Positions 44,835 to 55,507 of a stretch of 64,000 nucleotides of DNA are shown here, piece by piece (the first letter of the stretch is position 1; the number at the start of each line of letters is the position of its first letter). This DNA is from [Phialemoniopsis] sp. UDSM-2020. Its lineage: Eukaryota; Ascomycota; Sordariomycetes; Thyridiales; Thyridiaceae. The translations under genes were made by a program, and so were the position numbers. The stretch is from positions 3,658,001 through 3,722,000 of the forward strand of contig JAEILZ010000007.1 of NCBI GenBank assembly GCA_018873225.1. The letters are read 5' to 3'. The notes below the pieces were generated by a model. That model was not told the DNA's origin and did no database searches. It saw only the letters and a list, made by a program, of their open reading frames with translations.

Positions 44835-45618
44835 CTTGTCTAGCTATGGGCTGTACTTTGCTATTCGATAGTTCGTCTGCAATGCAGGGTGTGTAGTGAC
44901 AGGGAATGCGACTTCATGTGAAAACCTGATAAGATAATCAGTTCGCAAAGGCCAACCAGGGGTAGTCATTCAAAAGCCAAGACACCGATGACGGACGTCG
45001 GAGCACCTCCGAAAACCGAAGTCGGCAAGTCACCGATGGTCACCGTAGCGTAGCGCGCGAAAGCGTCGGCAAATTGGTAATTCGGCGAATCTTGTGGCTT
45101 ATCAGAGCGGCCGGCTAAGCAGAATGGGCAGACATTGGATCCCTGGGGTAATGGGGAAGTGGATGACGGCACCTGGACAAGATGGCTCAGTGCTTATGGG
45201 AGGTGTTATCAGTGGCGCTCAGAAGTCGTAAAGCCAAGGCGCTTTCGTGCGGAGAAAGGCAATTCGACTCCTCTCTGGCCTCTTGGGATCCGTTTCATCG
45301 TTCCATAGCGCTCCCATGTGGGAGGCTAGAGTGATAGGGCAGACCAGGAAGCGTATTTAGCGTTCACAATACTACCTGATGGGGTAAAGCCCGACGCTGA
45401 TCTACGGTCTTGGCGGCAGAAGTGCCCGGTTTTGATAGCGAGATATGTTTATCCCCGGTTCCGGGTGACGGTCACCCTAGGGTATCGCCATGCTGGCCGA
45501 TCGGCATACATGGAAATAAAACCCCAGCGGTCTGGCTCCTCTTTCGGCCTCGCGGGAGGAGACGCGCCCTCTCACCCTCCGGTTGTTGCAATCCATTAGC
45601 AATACAAATCGGAAAGAC
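44835..45618. promoter_or_regulatory. Shared divergent promoter with seven HGATAR (AreA-type) sites
   Basis: The interval separates the ATGs of the hydantoinase (minus) and NCS1 permease (plus). HGATAR cores lie at 44866-44871, 44927-44932, 44932-44937 (an overlapping tandem, TGATAAGATAA), 45099-45104 and 45206-45211 (both as TTATCA), 45332-45337 and 45433-45438. About two would be expected by chance in 784 nt. AreA/NIT2 GATA factors activate nitrogen-scavenging genes through paired sites of this kind. Function here is inferred. Confidence 0.6.
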
Positions 45619-47632
45619 ATGGCGACCAACGCTCTGCGCAAGGCCCGTGAGGCCGCCATCCTCAGGGCGGACGAGACGCGCCGCGAGGAGACTACGGCGT
45701 GGTGCAACCGCGACTTGGTGCCTATGCCGCCGTCGCGACGGACGTGGGGATGGTTCAACTTCTTCGGAGCTTCTGCACTGTAAGAGAATAACGCCTGCTG
45801 TTGGGCAGAGGTCCAATTCACTGACACATACAAGTGGCGCGCTCAACGTCGCGACATGGCAGACACCCAACACCTTTCTGACTCAGGGCCTTTCGGTCGG
45901 CCAGGCCATGATGATCATTGTGGTGTCACGTTTCTTCGTCTCGTTCTTCGCCTGTGTTGTCGCCTGGTGTGGGTTAACTTGGCACGTTGGCTTCACCGTG
46001 CAGAACCGATTCACCTGGGGCTTGCGAGGCGCCTACATCCCTCTGATGCAGCGCGTGTTGCTTAACTTCATTTGGACTGCTCTGCAATGTAAGAGTGATT
46101 TGCATCTTGACTTTATAATCAGACGACTAACAGAAATGACGCCTTCAGGTTGGAATGGCGGCAAGCTCGTCACGTAAGTCTGGGACCCTACGCAAACTCT
46201 CATCTAATATGGCTAACACCAACTCTTGCAGTGTCTGTCTCACCGCGTTGTGGCCTTCTTTCGGGCGCATGCGAAACACACTACCTTCCAGCATGCCGAC
46301 AACCACTCAAGAGATGGTCGGATTCATCGTCTTCTGGGCCATCTCCGTCCCCTTCCTGTTCATCCGACCCGAGCGATTCAAGAAGCCCTTCTTCCTGTCA
46401 AGTCTTGGCTGTGGCATTGCCATGATCTCGATGATGATTTGGTCGTTGTCCGTCGCCAAGGGTGTGGGTCCGGTGTTTTACAAGGGCGAGAGCGTCCCCG
46501 AGACATCGCGGTGGAGCGTCTCCTGGCTCATCATGGCAGGACTGAACCAAGCTATTGGACAGAAAGTCGCAGGAATGACCAACGAGAGTGACTTTTCCCG
46601 TTATTCGGGTAGCTATTCTGCTTTCGTCATCGGTACCGTCTCCTGCCAGTGGATCGTCGGTATCCTCGTTTCGCTAGGTGGTTTGGTCACGACGGCTGCT
46701 TGCCAGGTCATCTATGGCAAAATCTGGTGGAACCCCCCAGACCTAATGATGGTCATGATGGACAGTGAGTTAAACAAAAGCTTGAACTGGATATGATGAT
46801 GCTGATAAGCTGTATAGACGGCAATGGATCTTCTGGAGCAAGAGCCGGCTGCTTCTTCCTCGCACTGGCCTTCACCTTCGCTGTCCTTTTCCAGAATGTG
46901 TGCGGTAACGCTGTTGCTGGTGGTATCGACCTGGCTGGTATCTTCCCGAGGTACATTGACATTCGGCGTGGTGCCATCATCACCCTCGTGGCCACGTGGA
47001 TCATCCAGCCGTGGCAGCTCATCAACCGGGCCGCCACCTTCGTCTCGGTGCTGAGCTCGTTCTCCGTCTTCCTATCCCCGCTCCTGGGCGTCATGATAGC
47101 AGACTACTTCATAATAAGGAGACAAAAAGTGAAGCTCAATCATCTCTACCACCCGGAAGGCTCGGACTACTGGTTCAGCCACGGCTTCAACTTGCGCGTG
47201 CTCCCGGCCTGGATCTGCGGCTGGGCGCCCACCATCGGCGGCCTAGTCACAAGCGTCGGTAACTACAAGTCTGCCCCTGATGCGCTCTTCCAGCTGTACT
47301 ACACGGCCTTCTTCAGCGGCCTCTGCATCTCGTTCTCGCTCTTCCTGGCGATCAACTTCTTCTTTCCCATCAAGGGCCGCGGTGAATTTGATCCCTACGA
47401 TGACTGGGCGACCTTCACGCCCAAGGAGGCAGCCAAGCTCGGAGTCGTCCCGCACGTCGACGCCGAGGAGCTGACCCACATTCCCATGGGCGCCTCCGGA
47501 TACCGTCGACCTGCCCCGCTGAGCCAGAAGGAGATGGAGTTGAGGGCAGATGCCCCAGTCATCGAGGGGGCGCCTGCTGAGCCGGCCCCTGTCAAGCGAT
47601 GGTGGAAACTGGGAAAGAATGGCGATGTATAG
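45619..47632 (+). CDS. NCS1 nucleobase/allantoin/hydantoin-type permease
   Basis: Five exons (45619-45779, 45835-46088, 46149-46173, 46232-46764, 46818-47632; the third is 25 nt) give 595 aa. NCS1 porters (fungal FUR4/DAL4/FUI1, bacterial Mhp1) take up uracil, allantoin, purines or hydantoins with cations. The N-terminal block CNRDLVPMPPSRRTWGWFNFF leads into TM1 with GALNVATWQTPNTFLTQGLS. LQCWNGGKLVTVCLTALWPSF, AGLNQAIGQKVAGMTNESDF and LAGIFPRYIDIRRGA are the later family blocks. The C-terminal tail is hydrophilic and ends in charged residues. Its neighbour across the promoter opens cyclic amides, so the imported compound may be the substrate of that enzyme. Confidence 0.92.
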
Positions 47633-48358
47633 ATATGACAGACTTGCCGTGTGTTTCCCTGAGAACTTCGTCATTGGATTTAAATGGGGCACGCACTAGT
47701 TGAAAATAAGAACAACGCTATATGTAATGAGCAAATCGGAAGTCTCAGATTTCTGTCAAATATAGATTGAAGTTGTCCCTTTGCGTAAGCTTGAGCAAAC
47801 AAGTTTTTGGATAGTTTACGGGTCCCATCCGTCATTGACCCTCTGCGCAAACCGTCGGTTTGATCTTTTTCATGCTGTTTAACTTTATTGCGAATAGTGG
47901 AGTCGTCCGACTTTCTTGATCATGACCCTGGACTGCGGCCGCTCGCGACCGCTAGTGTGCAGATTCTCAACTCTTATGCAAAGGACGGAAATTCAGACAT
48001 GGAACATGGAGTTAACCTGGATTATCACCGATAGTCCCGTCATGATCTGATCGAAGAAACCTGCCTTTCCCCGATCAAAAGTTTGAGTGATTCGCAGTTC
48101 CTTGGAAACGGCTTTGGTTGCATGCCTCCAAGATAGTTCGAATCGTGAACTGTCACAATTGTTCTGAGCTTCCATAGTCACTGTTACATATTTAGCAAAG
48201 CGATAAATTGATACAAATTAGCTATGATAGATACTTCCAAGTTCTGGAACAAGTTGTGCCCTCCCATATGAATGCTCTTGGGTAGACGACCCAGTTCCAG
48301 AGCCATCCCGCCACTGTCTAGACCGCATTACGAACCTGACTACAGTGTCTTAAACACA
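47633..48358. other. Convergent 3' spacer
   Basis: AT-rich DNA between the 3' ends of the permease and the SDR. No gene seen. Confidence 0.45.
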
Positions 48359-49460
48359 TCACGGCATGATACCACTAACAAGTTCAGTGTGTCAGTCAGT
48401 TGTGCGTAGTAGGATGTTACAAAGCCAGATAACTCAACTTACCCATCGACTCGCAGCTCACTACCACTGATGTAGGTCGCTAGGGGTGACGACAGGAAGA
48501 CTATCGCATTTGCGACCTCCATCGGATGACTGAATCTCTTCATCGGGGTCCGACCCATTCCGTAAGCTCTAATAGAGTCAATACCCGGGCCTCCAAGCTT
48601 CATGATGGGCGTTTCAATGAACCCCGGGCAAATTGCGTTGATACGAATGCCACTTTGAGCATACTGATTTGCGTCCTGCTCTAAGTTGTAAGTCTAAACA
48701 CAATGAGAATAATAATTGTTTTGTCATTCTTACGCTCTTCGTGATCGATATCACCCCCCATTTTGCTGTGAAGTTAAGTAATGCCCAAAGCGTGGGTTGG
48801 AAGTGTGGACGACCAGCCAGTGAGCAACTTACCAGAGCCATAGGCTGCCATGGGAGGCATTCGTGTACCTCCAAGACCCCACATCGACGAGACATTCACG
48901 ATTGTTCCCTTGTCCTGTGCGAATCTATTGACATCGTTGGTTATTCACCCAGCATTTTTGTCCATGTACGAAGAAGCCCGCATACTCATGAGAAACGTAG
49001 TCCTGTTCCAGCATATGCTTTATCTGCTCCCTCTGCGCGGTCCAAACCCCGGTCAGATTAACGTCTAGCAATGCCTTGAAGTCATCTGTCGCCACCTCGG
49101 TCGAAGGTCCGATAGGCCCGGGATACGCAGCGTTGTTGATGGCATGATGCAGTCTATCAAAGGTACGTATAACGGTGTCTACGGCCTTGACAGATGAAGA
49201 CTCGGACCCGGCGTCGTAAGTAATGGGCAGGAACTCGACAGTTGGGAACTCGTCGCGGAGTTCATTGGCAGTAGCCTTGAGCAGAGACTCGTTCTTGTCG
49301 AGCAAGGCGATCCTAGGACTGCCATGACTTGCAAATGCTACTGCAGTTGCTCGGCCGATGCCTACGAGCGCTTCATTCAAGTTTTCCATGGTAAAATAGA
49401 ATTACAATTACCTGAAGCTGCGCCAGATATCAGTGAAGAGCCACGGAGGAGACTTGTCAT
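48359..49460 (-). CDS. Short-chain dehydrogenase/reductase (classical SDR)
   Basis: Six exons (49460-49412, 49361-48986, 48924-48833, 48765-48734, 48678-48443, 48374-48359) give 266 aa, the normal length of a classical SDR. The first splice builds the cofactor loop GAASGIG (13-19). NNAAYPG, NVSSMWG and the catalytic Tyr-x3-Lys in AAYGSAKWG follow, with the last again created by a splice. INAICPGFIETPI and the terminal ELRVDGGIMP complete the fold; the last exon is only 16 nt. The residue after the second beta strand is Asp (LLDKN), which favours NAD(H). The substrate is unknown. It may oxidise or reduce a product of the adjacent hydantoinase module, but nothing in the sequence proves this. 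Confidence 0.9.
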
Positions 49461-50196
49461 GGTTTCGGAATTAATTGGGTTGTGACCTTGTCATGCCTTG
49501 AGCGCTGCGGGGAACCAACGGCCTTTTATCATTATCTTGGGACAATTTGTCTTCTCCAAAAGTTACACCTGTGCATGGTACTGGTCTCCCGGAGTTTAGG
49601 AAGCGGGTTGATCCTGTCTTGAATCTGACCTCGAAATCCAATTAAAGGAAACGACGGAACGGGGATGCGGCCGCTAGCGAGAGTCACCGCGTTGCCAAGC
49701 ACGAAACGTGCCAGATGGACCCGGGCCCGTTACGTGATTCGTGTTGAAATTTGAAATGTACATACGAGAGTCTTACATGTAAACTAGGGAACATCTTCAA
49801 GAAGTCACCCAACCGTGATTGGACAATTATGAGTACACGGCATGGCACCTCGAGTGCACGACGTTTCACGCTAAACGTCCGGCATGCTCCACAACCCAGA
49901 AACGTCAACAACGTCGTGCCTACACATGGCCCCCTTCTTCGCGGCCCAAGCAGGCCGAAATGCAGCGAGGTCCTCGCTTGATACTTCAAGAAAGGACTAG
50001 CTTCCAACCGAAGGCTGTGGATTGACCCACGGACCCTGTTATCACGACACATGAGCTAGCCGCAGTAGACGAGACCATTTACGGACGCACTTAAGCTTAT
50101 TTTGGACGTCAGGTCCCATTGCAATTTCGCACCTTTCGAGGAGGCCACTTGCGTTCTTTTCAACTTCTTTTGCAAACTTTCTCCCTGACCGCCGCC
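49461..50196. other. Divergent promoter interval
   Basis: Separates the SDR (minus) from the LysM/WSC gene (plus). A NotI-like gcggccgc occurs near 49668. No gene seen. Confidence 0.45.
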
Positions 50197-51705
50197 ATGG
50201 CCACTCCAGTCTGTAAGATGTGGTCATTGATCAGGCGTTTGCTACTCCTGGGTCTCCTCTCATCTGCTGGTCTTGCTCTGGCTGATCGCGCCAATGATGC
50301 CACTGCTCCATCCACGCCGGAGGCAGAAACAAACACGTCAGAGCTCCCACCGCAAAACAACGGCCCTTTGCAGAACAGTGGCTTCGGCGACATAGTAGTT
50401 GCACCGCCTCCTGGAGCGACTGTGGACGAACAGACGAACTTGCGATGTGGCCGTTGGTACACGGCCCTTGACAACGATACCTGCACATCGATCACACTTC
50501 TTAACAGCCTTACGGTAGGGCTTCTCATGCGCGTCAATCCGAGTCTTCAAGGCTTCAATCTCGGAGATTGCGACAGCCAAGTGATCGCAGGCACTACGTA
50601 TTGCGTTTCGCCAACGAAAAACTTCATGGATCCGCCAAAATTTCCTGTTCGAGATTTTGGATGTTGGGGTAATCGTCCGTTCAAGTACACTTACAATGAG
50701 TACGAGAATACGAATTTTACGATGCGGGATTGCTCAAATGCCTGCACCGGCACGGGGAGATCTGTCTGGGGCGTGGCGAACGGGACGTACTGCTTCTGCG
50801 GCGGAGCGATAGCCGTGAACTCCAAGAAGGTGGATGACGGTGAATGCAATCTCCGCTGTGAGGGTGATCCCAGGTTTAATTGCGGTGGTCGTTGGGCTAC
50901 TCGGGTGTACGGCATAACTGATTACTTATACATGGCCAAGGAGCGCATTGCCTGTTACGCGGATGATCCTTTGAGCAGGATTCTTCCAAACAAGGTCGAG
51001 ATAGAGACGTTTTTCGACGTTTTCGAGGAGTGCCGAGACTCATGCTTGGACTATCTCTACTTCGGCGTTGAGAACGGGACGGAGTGCTGGTGTGGAAACG
51101 AGATGAACGCCAACGCAAGGCCTGCCTCTGACGACGAGTGCAATATCCTATGCAAGTCTGGGGAGCCTAGGTGCGGTGGTCGACTTCACATGGACATTTG
51201 GGGTCATCAGACACCTGGTTCGACTACACCTAAAAGCGATCCAACAACGACAAATCCTATCAGCCGCATCACGACGACGCTTCCATTTTACTTGCACGGT
51301 TGTTATTCCCAGCCTACCACGCAAAGGGCTCACAAGGGATATTTCCGGCCGCCTACCATACACAGGGCTCTCCAGGGAGACTTCATAACGGACGCTGAGA
51401 ATATGACAGCAGAACTTTGCTTTGACTTCTGCGTCACCCAGAAGAACAACAAGTACTTTGGTGTCAATAAGAAAGGAGACTGTCAATGTGGCAATGAGCT
51501 GGCGAGCGGTACTTATTTGGGCTTAGCCTTGTGGTGCATCGACCCTTGCCCTGGCAACTCGGCACAGCTGTGTGGCGATACAGACCGTCTGCGGATATAT
51601 GGGATCACCCCTGACCCGCCGGCCGTGCAGCGTCGGCCAGGCTTTCCTCCTGCGGCGCCGGATCCCGAGGATGCTGCACGAAAGCCAGAAGCAGCCGAAC
51701 TCTGA
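50197..51705 (+). CDS. Secreted LysM plus triple-WSC protein
   Basis: Intronless, 502 aa from the ATG at 50197; a second Met seven residues on is also possible. A signal peptide (RRLLLLGLLSSAGLALA) precedes a Ser/Thr/Pro-rich spacer. A LysM-like unit follows (residues 84-137: CGRWYTALDNDTCTSI...VNPSL...AGTTYCVSP). Three WSC domains come next, at about 155-240 (GCWGNRPF..CFCGG..RWATRVYG), 250-335 (ACYADD..CWCGNEM..RCGGRLHMDIWG) and 350-480 (GCYSQP..CQCGNEL..CGDTDRLRIYG). LysM binds chitin oligomers and WSC binds wall glycans. No catalytic, transmembrane or GPI segment is visible, so it is a secreted multivalent glycan-binding protein. The WSC3 loop is longer than usual. Confidence 0.85.
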   Translation: MATPVCKMWSLIRRLLLLGLLSSAGLALADRANDATAPSTPEAETNTSELPPQNNGPLQNSGFGDIVVAPPPGATVDEQTNLRCGRWYTALDNDTCTSITLLNSLTVGLLMRVNPSLQGFNLGDCDSQVIAGTTYCVSPTKNFMDPPKFPVRDFGCWGNRPFKYTYNEYENTNFTMRDCSNACTGTGRSVWGVANGTYCFCGGAIAVNSKKVDDGECNLRCEGDPRFNCGGRWATRVYGITDYLYMAKERIACYADDPLSRILPNKVEIETFFDVFEECRDSCLDYLYFGVENGTECWCGNEMNANARPASDDECNILCKSGEPRCGGRLHMDIWGHQTPGSTTPKSDPTTTNPISRITTTLPFYLHGCYSQPTTQRAHKGYFRPPTIHRALQGDFITDAENMTAELCFDFCVTQKNNKYFGVNKKGDCQCGNELASGTYLGLALWCIDPCPGNSAQLCGDTDRLRIYGITPDPPAVQRRPGFPPAAPDPEDAARKPEAAEL

Positions 51706-52272
51706 CTATTGTGAGCGGCAATGCGCCTGGCATGTACCAGTCTTGATAAGCACATGAGCTATTAGCTTAGATAGACCGCTTGTGAGACACGTGAAGTTGT
51801 TAGCATGATCAGCATTTTACCTGCGATTACCTTTTTGAAGACGTTCCCTGTAAAATAGTTCTCGTCCCGTCTGGTGTAAATGGATGAACACGGTGTTTTG
51901 GCGACCAGACACCGGCTATGCTTGGTTCTGGGCCCTGTAGTGGGGGGACACAGCTCCAGGTTCGACCCCTGGGATGGGAATAGTTCCTGTCTTTTTTTGT
52001 TTTTCCTTCATCCTTCAATTTTCTCGGATTCACATGGATTGTATTCCTGTTTTGCATATCTGAAGGCGACATATGTGGTACAAACTCCGGTATAGGAATA
52101 GGCCCGATCTCAGGAAGCCAGCAGGGTTGATTCTGTATTTGACTAACATTTTATAATAACTGACTGCCAGCCTGAATGAACATGATTTGATTGATTGGAC
52201 ACTAGTGCCATAAGTATACCGTTTGATTTCGACTCGACGGACACTCAAACTCTCACGATACTGCACTGAGCA
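51706..52272. other. Convergent 3' spacer
   Basis: Between the LysM/WSC gene and the sugar transporter. A T-arm-like hairpin (CCAGG-TTCGACC-CCTGG, 51956-51972) is present but no tRNA can be folded around it. Confidence 0.4.
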
Positions 52273-53832
52273 CTAGGCCTCCTGAGTTGCGGGCCTCACA
52301 GTCGCCTCCTCGGGGCCGGTCTTCATTTCCAAATCCTCCAGATACTCGACCGTCTCGGGCAGGTTCTTCGCAACACGGACGGGGTCAAACACGGACTCGG
52401 AGCCGCTGAAGATCATATCGATCATCTCCAGCGACAGGCCCTTGGTCTCGGGGTAGAACAGATGAATGACCACGCACCCGGCCGCGCTACAGGCCGCAAA
52501 CACCATGTAAAATCGCCAGCCGATGTCGGCAAACGCCACGGGCGTGACCTCGGCGACGAGGAAGTTGAAGAACCAGCTGCTGGCGCCGGCCATACCCGCG
52601 ACCTGGTGGCGGATGCCGAGCGGCGCGATCTCGGCGGCGTACATGAAGGGGATCATGAACATGCCGATGGGCAGCAGGTACATGGCCAGGAAATAGAAGA
52701 AGAGGGCAGCCTTGCCGCAGCCCGGGCTCGACAGATTGGACGAGAGGCCGCCGACGGCGGACTGGCACACAAGCATGGCGAAAGTGGACCAGAACATGAG
52801 GCGCCGGCGGCCGAAGCGCTCGACGAGGAAGCACGCCGTGATGCCGCCGCAGACAAGCGCGAGCTGCATGCAGCCGGACAGAGCGCGCGCCGTGTCGCCC
52901 GCGTAGCCGAGGGTGCCCTGGAGGATCGAGTTAGAGTAGAAGGGAATGATGTTGATGCCGGTCATCTGGATGATCATGGTAATGGTGACGGCCAGTAGCG
53001 TGCGGTGCAGGTGTCTGTTCTTGTCCATGGAGAAGGGGTTGGCCGAGACTTGCTGGCGGTGGCCCTGCTCGCGCATGAGCGCCGAGTGGATGAGGTGGGC
53101 CTCGCGGGCGACCTGCTCCGAGTCCTCGGGCTGGCCCTTGAGGCGGGCGATGATCTTGACCGCGTCCTCGCGTCTGTCCTTCTTGATGAGCCAACGAGGG
53201 GACTCGGGCAACAGGGTGTGCACGGCGAGTAGGATGAGCACGAAGATGAGCTGGAAGGCGATCGGGAATCTCCACTTCAGGGCCGTGGTCGCACGGACGT
53301 GGTAGAAGCCGTAGTTGATCCAAGCTGCCAGCGCGATGCCACTCAGGGCAAACACACCTTGAATCAGGACAAGCGGTCCTCTGTGCTTTGCATCCGCCGT
53401 CTCACTGACGTACATGGGGATTGTGCCGGTGTATGCGCCGATGCCCAGGCCCGTGATAATGCGGGCTGCGAGGAGCTGGCCGAAGGAGTAGGTCGTCGCC
53501 TGGATGACCACGCCGACCACAACCACGCACGACGCGACAAGCATGGTCCGCGGACGGCCAAGACGATCACCGATCAGCAAACATGACAATGCGCCAAAGG
53601 CACAGCCGATTTCGTAGATGGAGACCACGAGGCCTTGCAGTTTGGCATTGTGAGACTTTGTGGCTCCGGTTGTGTGGAGAGTGTCGACCTGGGGGATCTG
53701 CGTGATGAACTCGTCAAGCGTGAGCAGACCATTCATCATCGACTGGTTGTAGCCTTGCAGAAGGTAGGCCACGGCTCCCAGCACCGCGATCATACGCTGG
53801 AGGGACGTGCCCTGGAGGTTGGTGATGCCCAT
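52273..53832 (-). CDS. MFS sugar transporter
   Basis: Intronless, 519 aa from the ATG at 53832. It is a twelve-TM sugar porter of the plasma membrane. Signatures in order: LLQGYNQSMMNGLLT in TM1, GDRLGRPRTML after TM2, ITGLGIGAYTGTIPMYVSE in TM4-5, PESPRWLIKKDRREDAVK, QMTGINIIPFYSNS in TM7, ERFGRRRLMFWS and the terminal PETKGLSLEMIDMIF. The TM1 position that is Asp in many transporters (GYDQ) is Asn here. The cytosolic tail ends in an acidic ETVEYLEDLEM segment. It lacks introns, unlike the sugar transporter at 10.5-12.2 kb, so the two are not recent duplicates. The substrate is not assignable. Confidence 0.92.
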   Translation of the reverse strand: MGITNLQGTSLQRMIAVLGAVAYLLQGYNQSMMNGLLTLDEFITQIPQVDTLHTTGATKSHNAKLQGLVVSIYEIGCAFGALSCLLIGDRLGRPRTMLVASCVVVVGVVIQATTYSFGQLLAARIITGLGIGAYTGTIPMYVSETADAKHRGPLVLIQGVFALSGIALAAWINYGFYHVRATTALKWRFPIAFQLIFVLILLAVHTLLPESPRWLIKKDRREDAVKIIARLKGQPEDSEQVAREAHLIHSALMREQGHRQQVSANPFSMDKNRHLHRTLLAVTITMIIQMTGINIIPFYSNSILQGTLGYAGDTARALSGCMQLALVCGGITACFLVERFGRRRLMFWSTFAMLVCQSAVGGLSSNLSSPGCGKAALFFYFLAMYLLPIGMFMIPFMYAAEIAPLGIRHQVAGMAGASSWFFNFLVAEVTPVAFADIGWRFYMVFAACSAAGCVVIHLFYPETKGLSLEMIDMIFSGSESVFDPVRVAKNLPETVEYLEDLEMKTGPEEATVRPATQEA

Positions 53833-54312
53833 CTTTGATGTTGTAGCGATTACAACGCGTACGGAGTAGGTCAAGACAGGTCAAGAATCGCGAAAAGAAA
53901 CAAGGACAAAATAATTCTTTTCCCGCAAGCATGCAGCCGGCTCCGAATTGCGGAGTACATAATGTTTACTAGAAGATCCTTCATCAAGTTTCAAGAGCCC
54001 CAACACCCAAAGAGTCGTAGCCGCTCCACCGCCCCTCACAACTAACGCTCTGTCAAGCAGGGAGTTTATTCCCGGCCACCCAAATTGGGCTCCGATCAGC
54101 CGCCGTCCATGTTGTGCATCTTAACGGTAGCCAATCAGGAGCCCAAACTTTACAAATAGAAAGTCTGGGATTCTAATAAATCACCCTTCCCCGGAAAAGA
54201 TTTCCCCTCATCTTTGTCCAAAGTTGGTTTAACGGCTTTCCAGCTAGTTCAAACCCCCCTTGCGCCAACGAATGACTGCAATCAATAAACATTGAAGTGC
54301 TTTTATCACAGG
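53833..54312. other. Divergent promoter interval
   Basis: About 480 nt between the sugar transporter and the alpha/beta hydrolase, which are transcribed away from each other and may be co-regulated. No gene seen. Confidence 0.45.
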
Positions 54313-55404
54313 ATGTCACTCTATCCTGGTGAGGTCCTGCTGGACGATGTAGCTGGCGCACCATGTCTCTACAAATACTGCCCGTCATCATCACCAGAGG
54401 CCAAAACCAATCCCTTGCTGGTCTTCATACCGGGCGGTGCCAACTTGGCGCGTGTAAGCTATGGTGGCCACGCCGCCTACCGCAGCGAGGACTTCCTTGC
54501 GCACTGGGTCAATGAGCAAGGTTTCAATTTCGTTGGCATTTCATACCCTCTCGAGACAGAAGCCGGGGTGATGCCAGCCAACCATGCGGGATTCCGCATT
54601 AATGCTTGGGGCCAACAGGCTGCAGAGGTAACGAAGACCGTTATCACGCAGAATGGCCTGTCTTCGACTGTGATACTCGCCTCCTGGAGTATGGGAGGCA
54701 AGATTGTTGTGCCGTACTCGAAAGCCGCCAAGGCCTTCGGCATCGACCTCGACTTCTATGTGGCCTTCGCAGCGACGCCAGGACTGCAAGCTCTTCCCGG
54801 CGGCAATCCGGGCAGGTCAAATATTCATCGCACCGCCAACGGCTATGCGACATCGCCGCCTCTGCTCAATATTTTCCTGCCACAGATTGAGCACCAGAAC
54901 GAACTGAACAAAGCCTCAACGCCCATCATTCCTGAAGACGTCTTCGCTCGCGAATACTTTGGACATACCCCCATCAGCATGCTGGGATGGGGACTCAAGG
55001 ACGCTGAAGGCGACTTTGTGGACGACGAAGGGCTCTCTGTTCAGGACGCGGCGGCGTCAGAGTTCGCTTTCTTCCCTTGGATCTCAACGTTGTATCCGAG
55101 TAGCGAGCTTGATATGCGTCATGCGCTGGCCGACAAGGCGACCTGGCACTTTATCTTCACTCTTAAACTGACAGGCGAGGTTGAGGCCGCCAGGAGAGCA
55201 GGCACGCAGCTGACTGGCGCCAAATGGCAAGAAGTGGCAGCTCTTGTGGACAAGATACCGAGCCAGCTTTCCACACAAGTCACAGGGAGCCATTTCTTCT
55301 TTGTCGGGAAAGAAGGTGCTAGCACAACGGCCAAACTAATTGCGGAGCATTGGAAGTCACATAAGGCTCTCAAACTGCAATTAAGGGAAGTATTGGCTGA
55401 ATAA
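54313..55404 (+). CDS. Alpha/beta-hydrolase-fold protein
   Basis: Intronless, 363 aa. The fold is suggested by LLVFIPGGANLA (an oxyanion-hole-like GGxN after beta-3), FVGISYP and the nucleophile elbow ILASWSMGGK with Ser126 in a Ser-Trp-Ser-Met-Gly setting where a Gly usually opens the motif. A terminal GSHFFFVGKEG supplies a candidate catalytic His, and acidic residues are available. There is no signal peptide, so it is cytosolic. The substrate is unknown. It stands divergent from a sugar transporter and convergent with a Dal5-like permease, consistent with hydrolysis of an imported small molecule, but this is inference from position. Confidence 0.75.
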   Translation: MSLYPGEVLLDDVAGAPCLYKYCPSSSPEAKTNPLLVFIPGGANLARVSYGGHAAYRSEDFLAHWVNEQGFNFVGISYPLETEAGVMPANHAGFRINAWGQQAAEVTKTVITQNGLSSTVILASWSMGGKIVVPYSKAAKAFGIDLDFYVAFAATPGLQALPGGNPGRSNIHRTANGYATSPPLLNIFLPQIEHQNELNKASTPIIPEDVFAREYFGHTPISMLGWGLKDAEGDFVDDEGLSVQDAAASEFAFFPWISTLYPSSELDMRHALADKATWHFIFTLKLTGEVEAARRAGTQLTGAKWQEVAALVDKIPSQLSTQVTGSHFFFVGKEGASTTAKLIAEHWKSHKALKLQLREVLAE

Positions 55405-55507
55405 AGACGATGATAGTACTTGAGCACGCTTTGAAACATTCTTATCATCTTTTCTATGCTGTCATCTTGAGGAGAGAGTCGAATGCCCCTTTAGAATGGT
55501 TGAGGAC

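Noticed and set aside
51940..51980. tRNA-like T-arm, CCAGG-TTCGACC-CCTGG
   Set aside because: No D-arm or matching 7-bp acceptor stem lies at the right distance, so it is not an intact tRNA.
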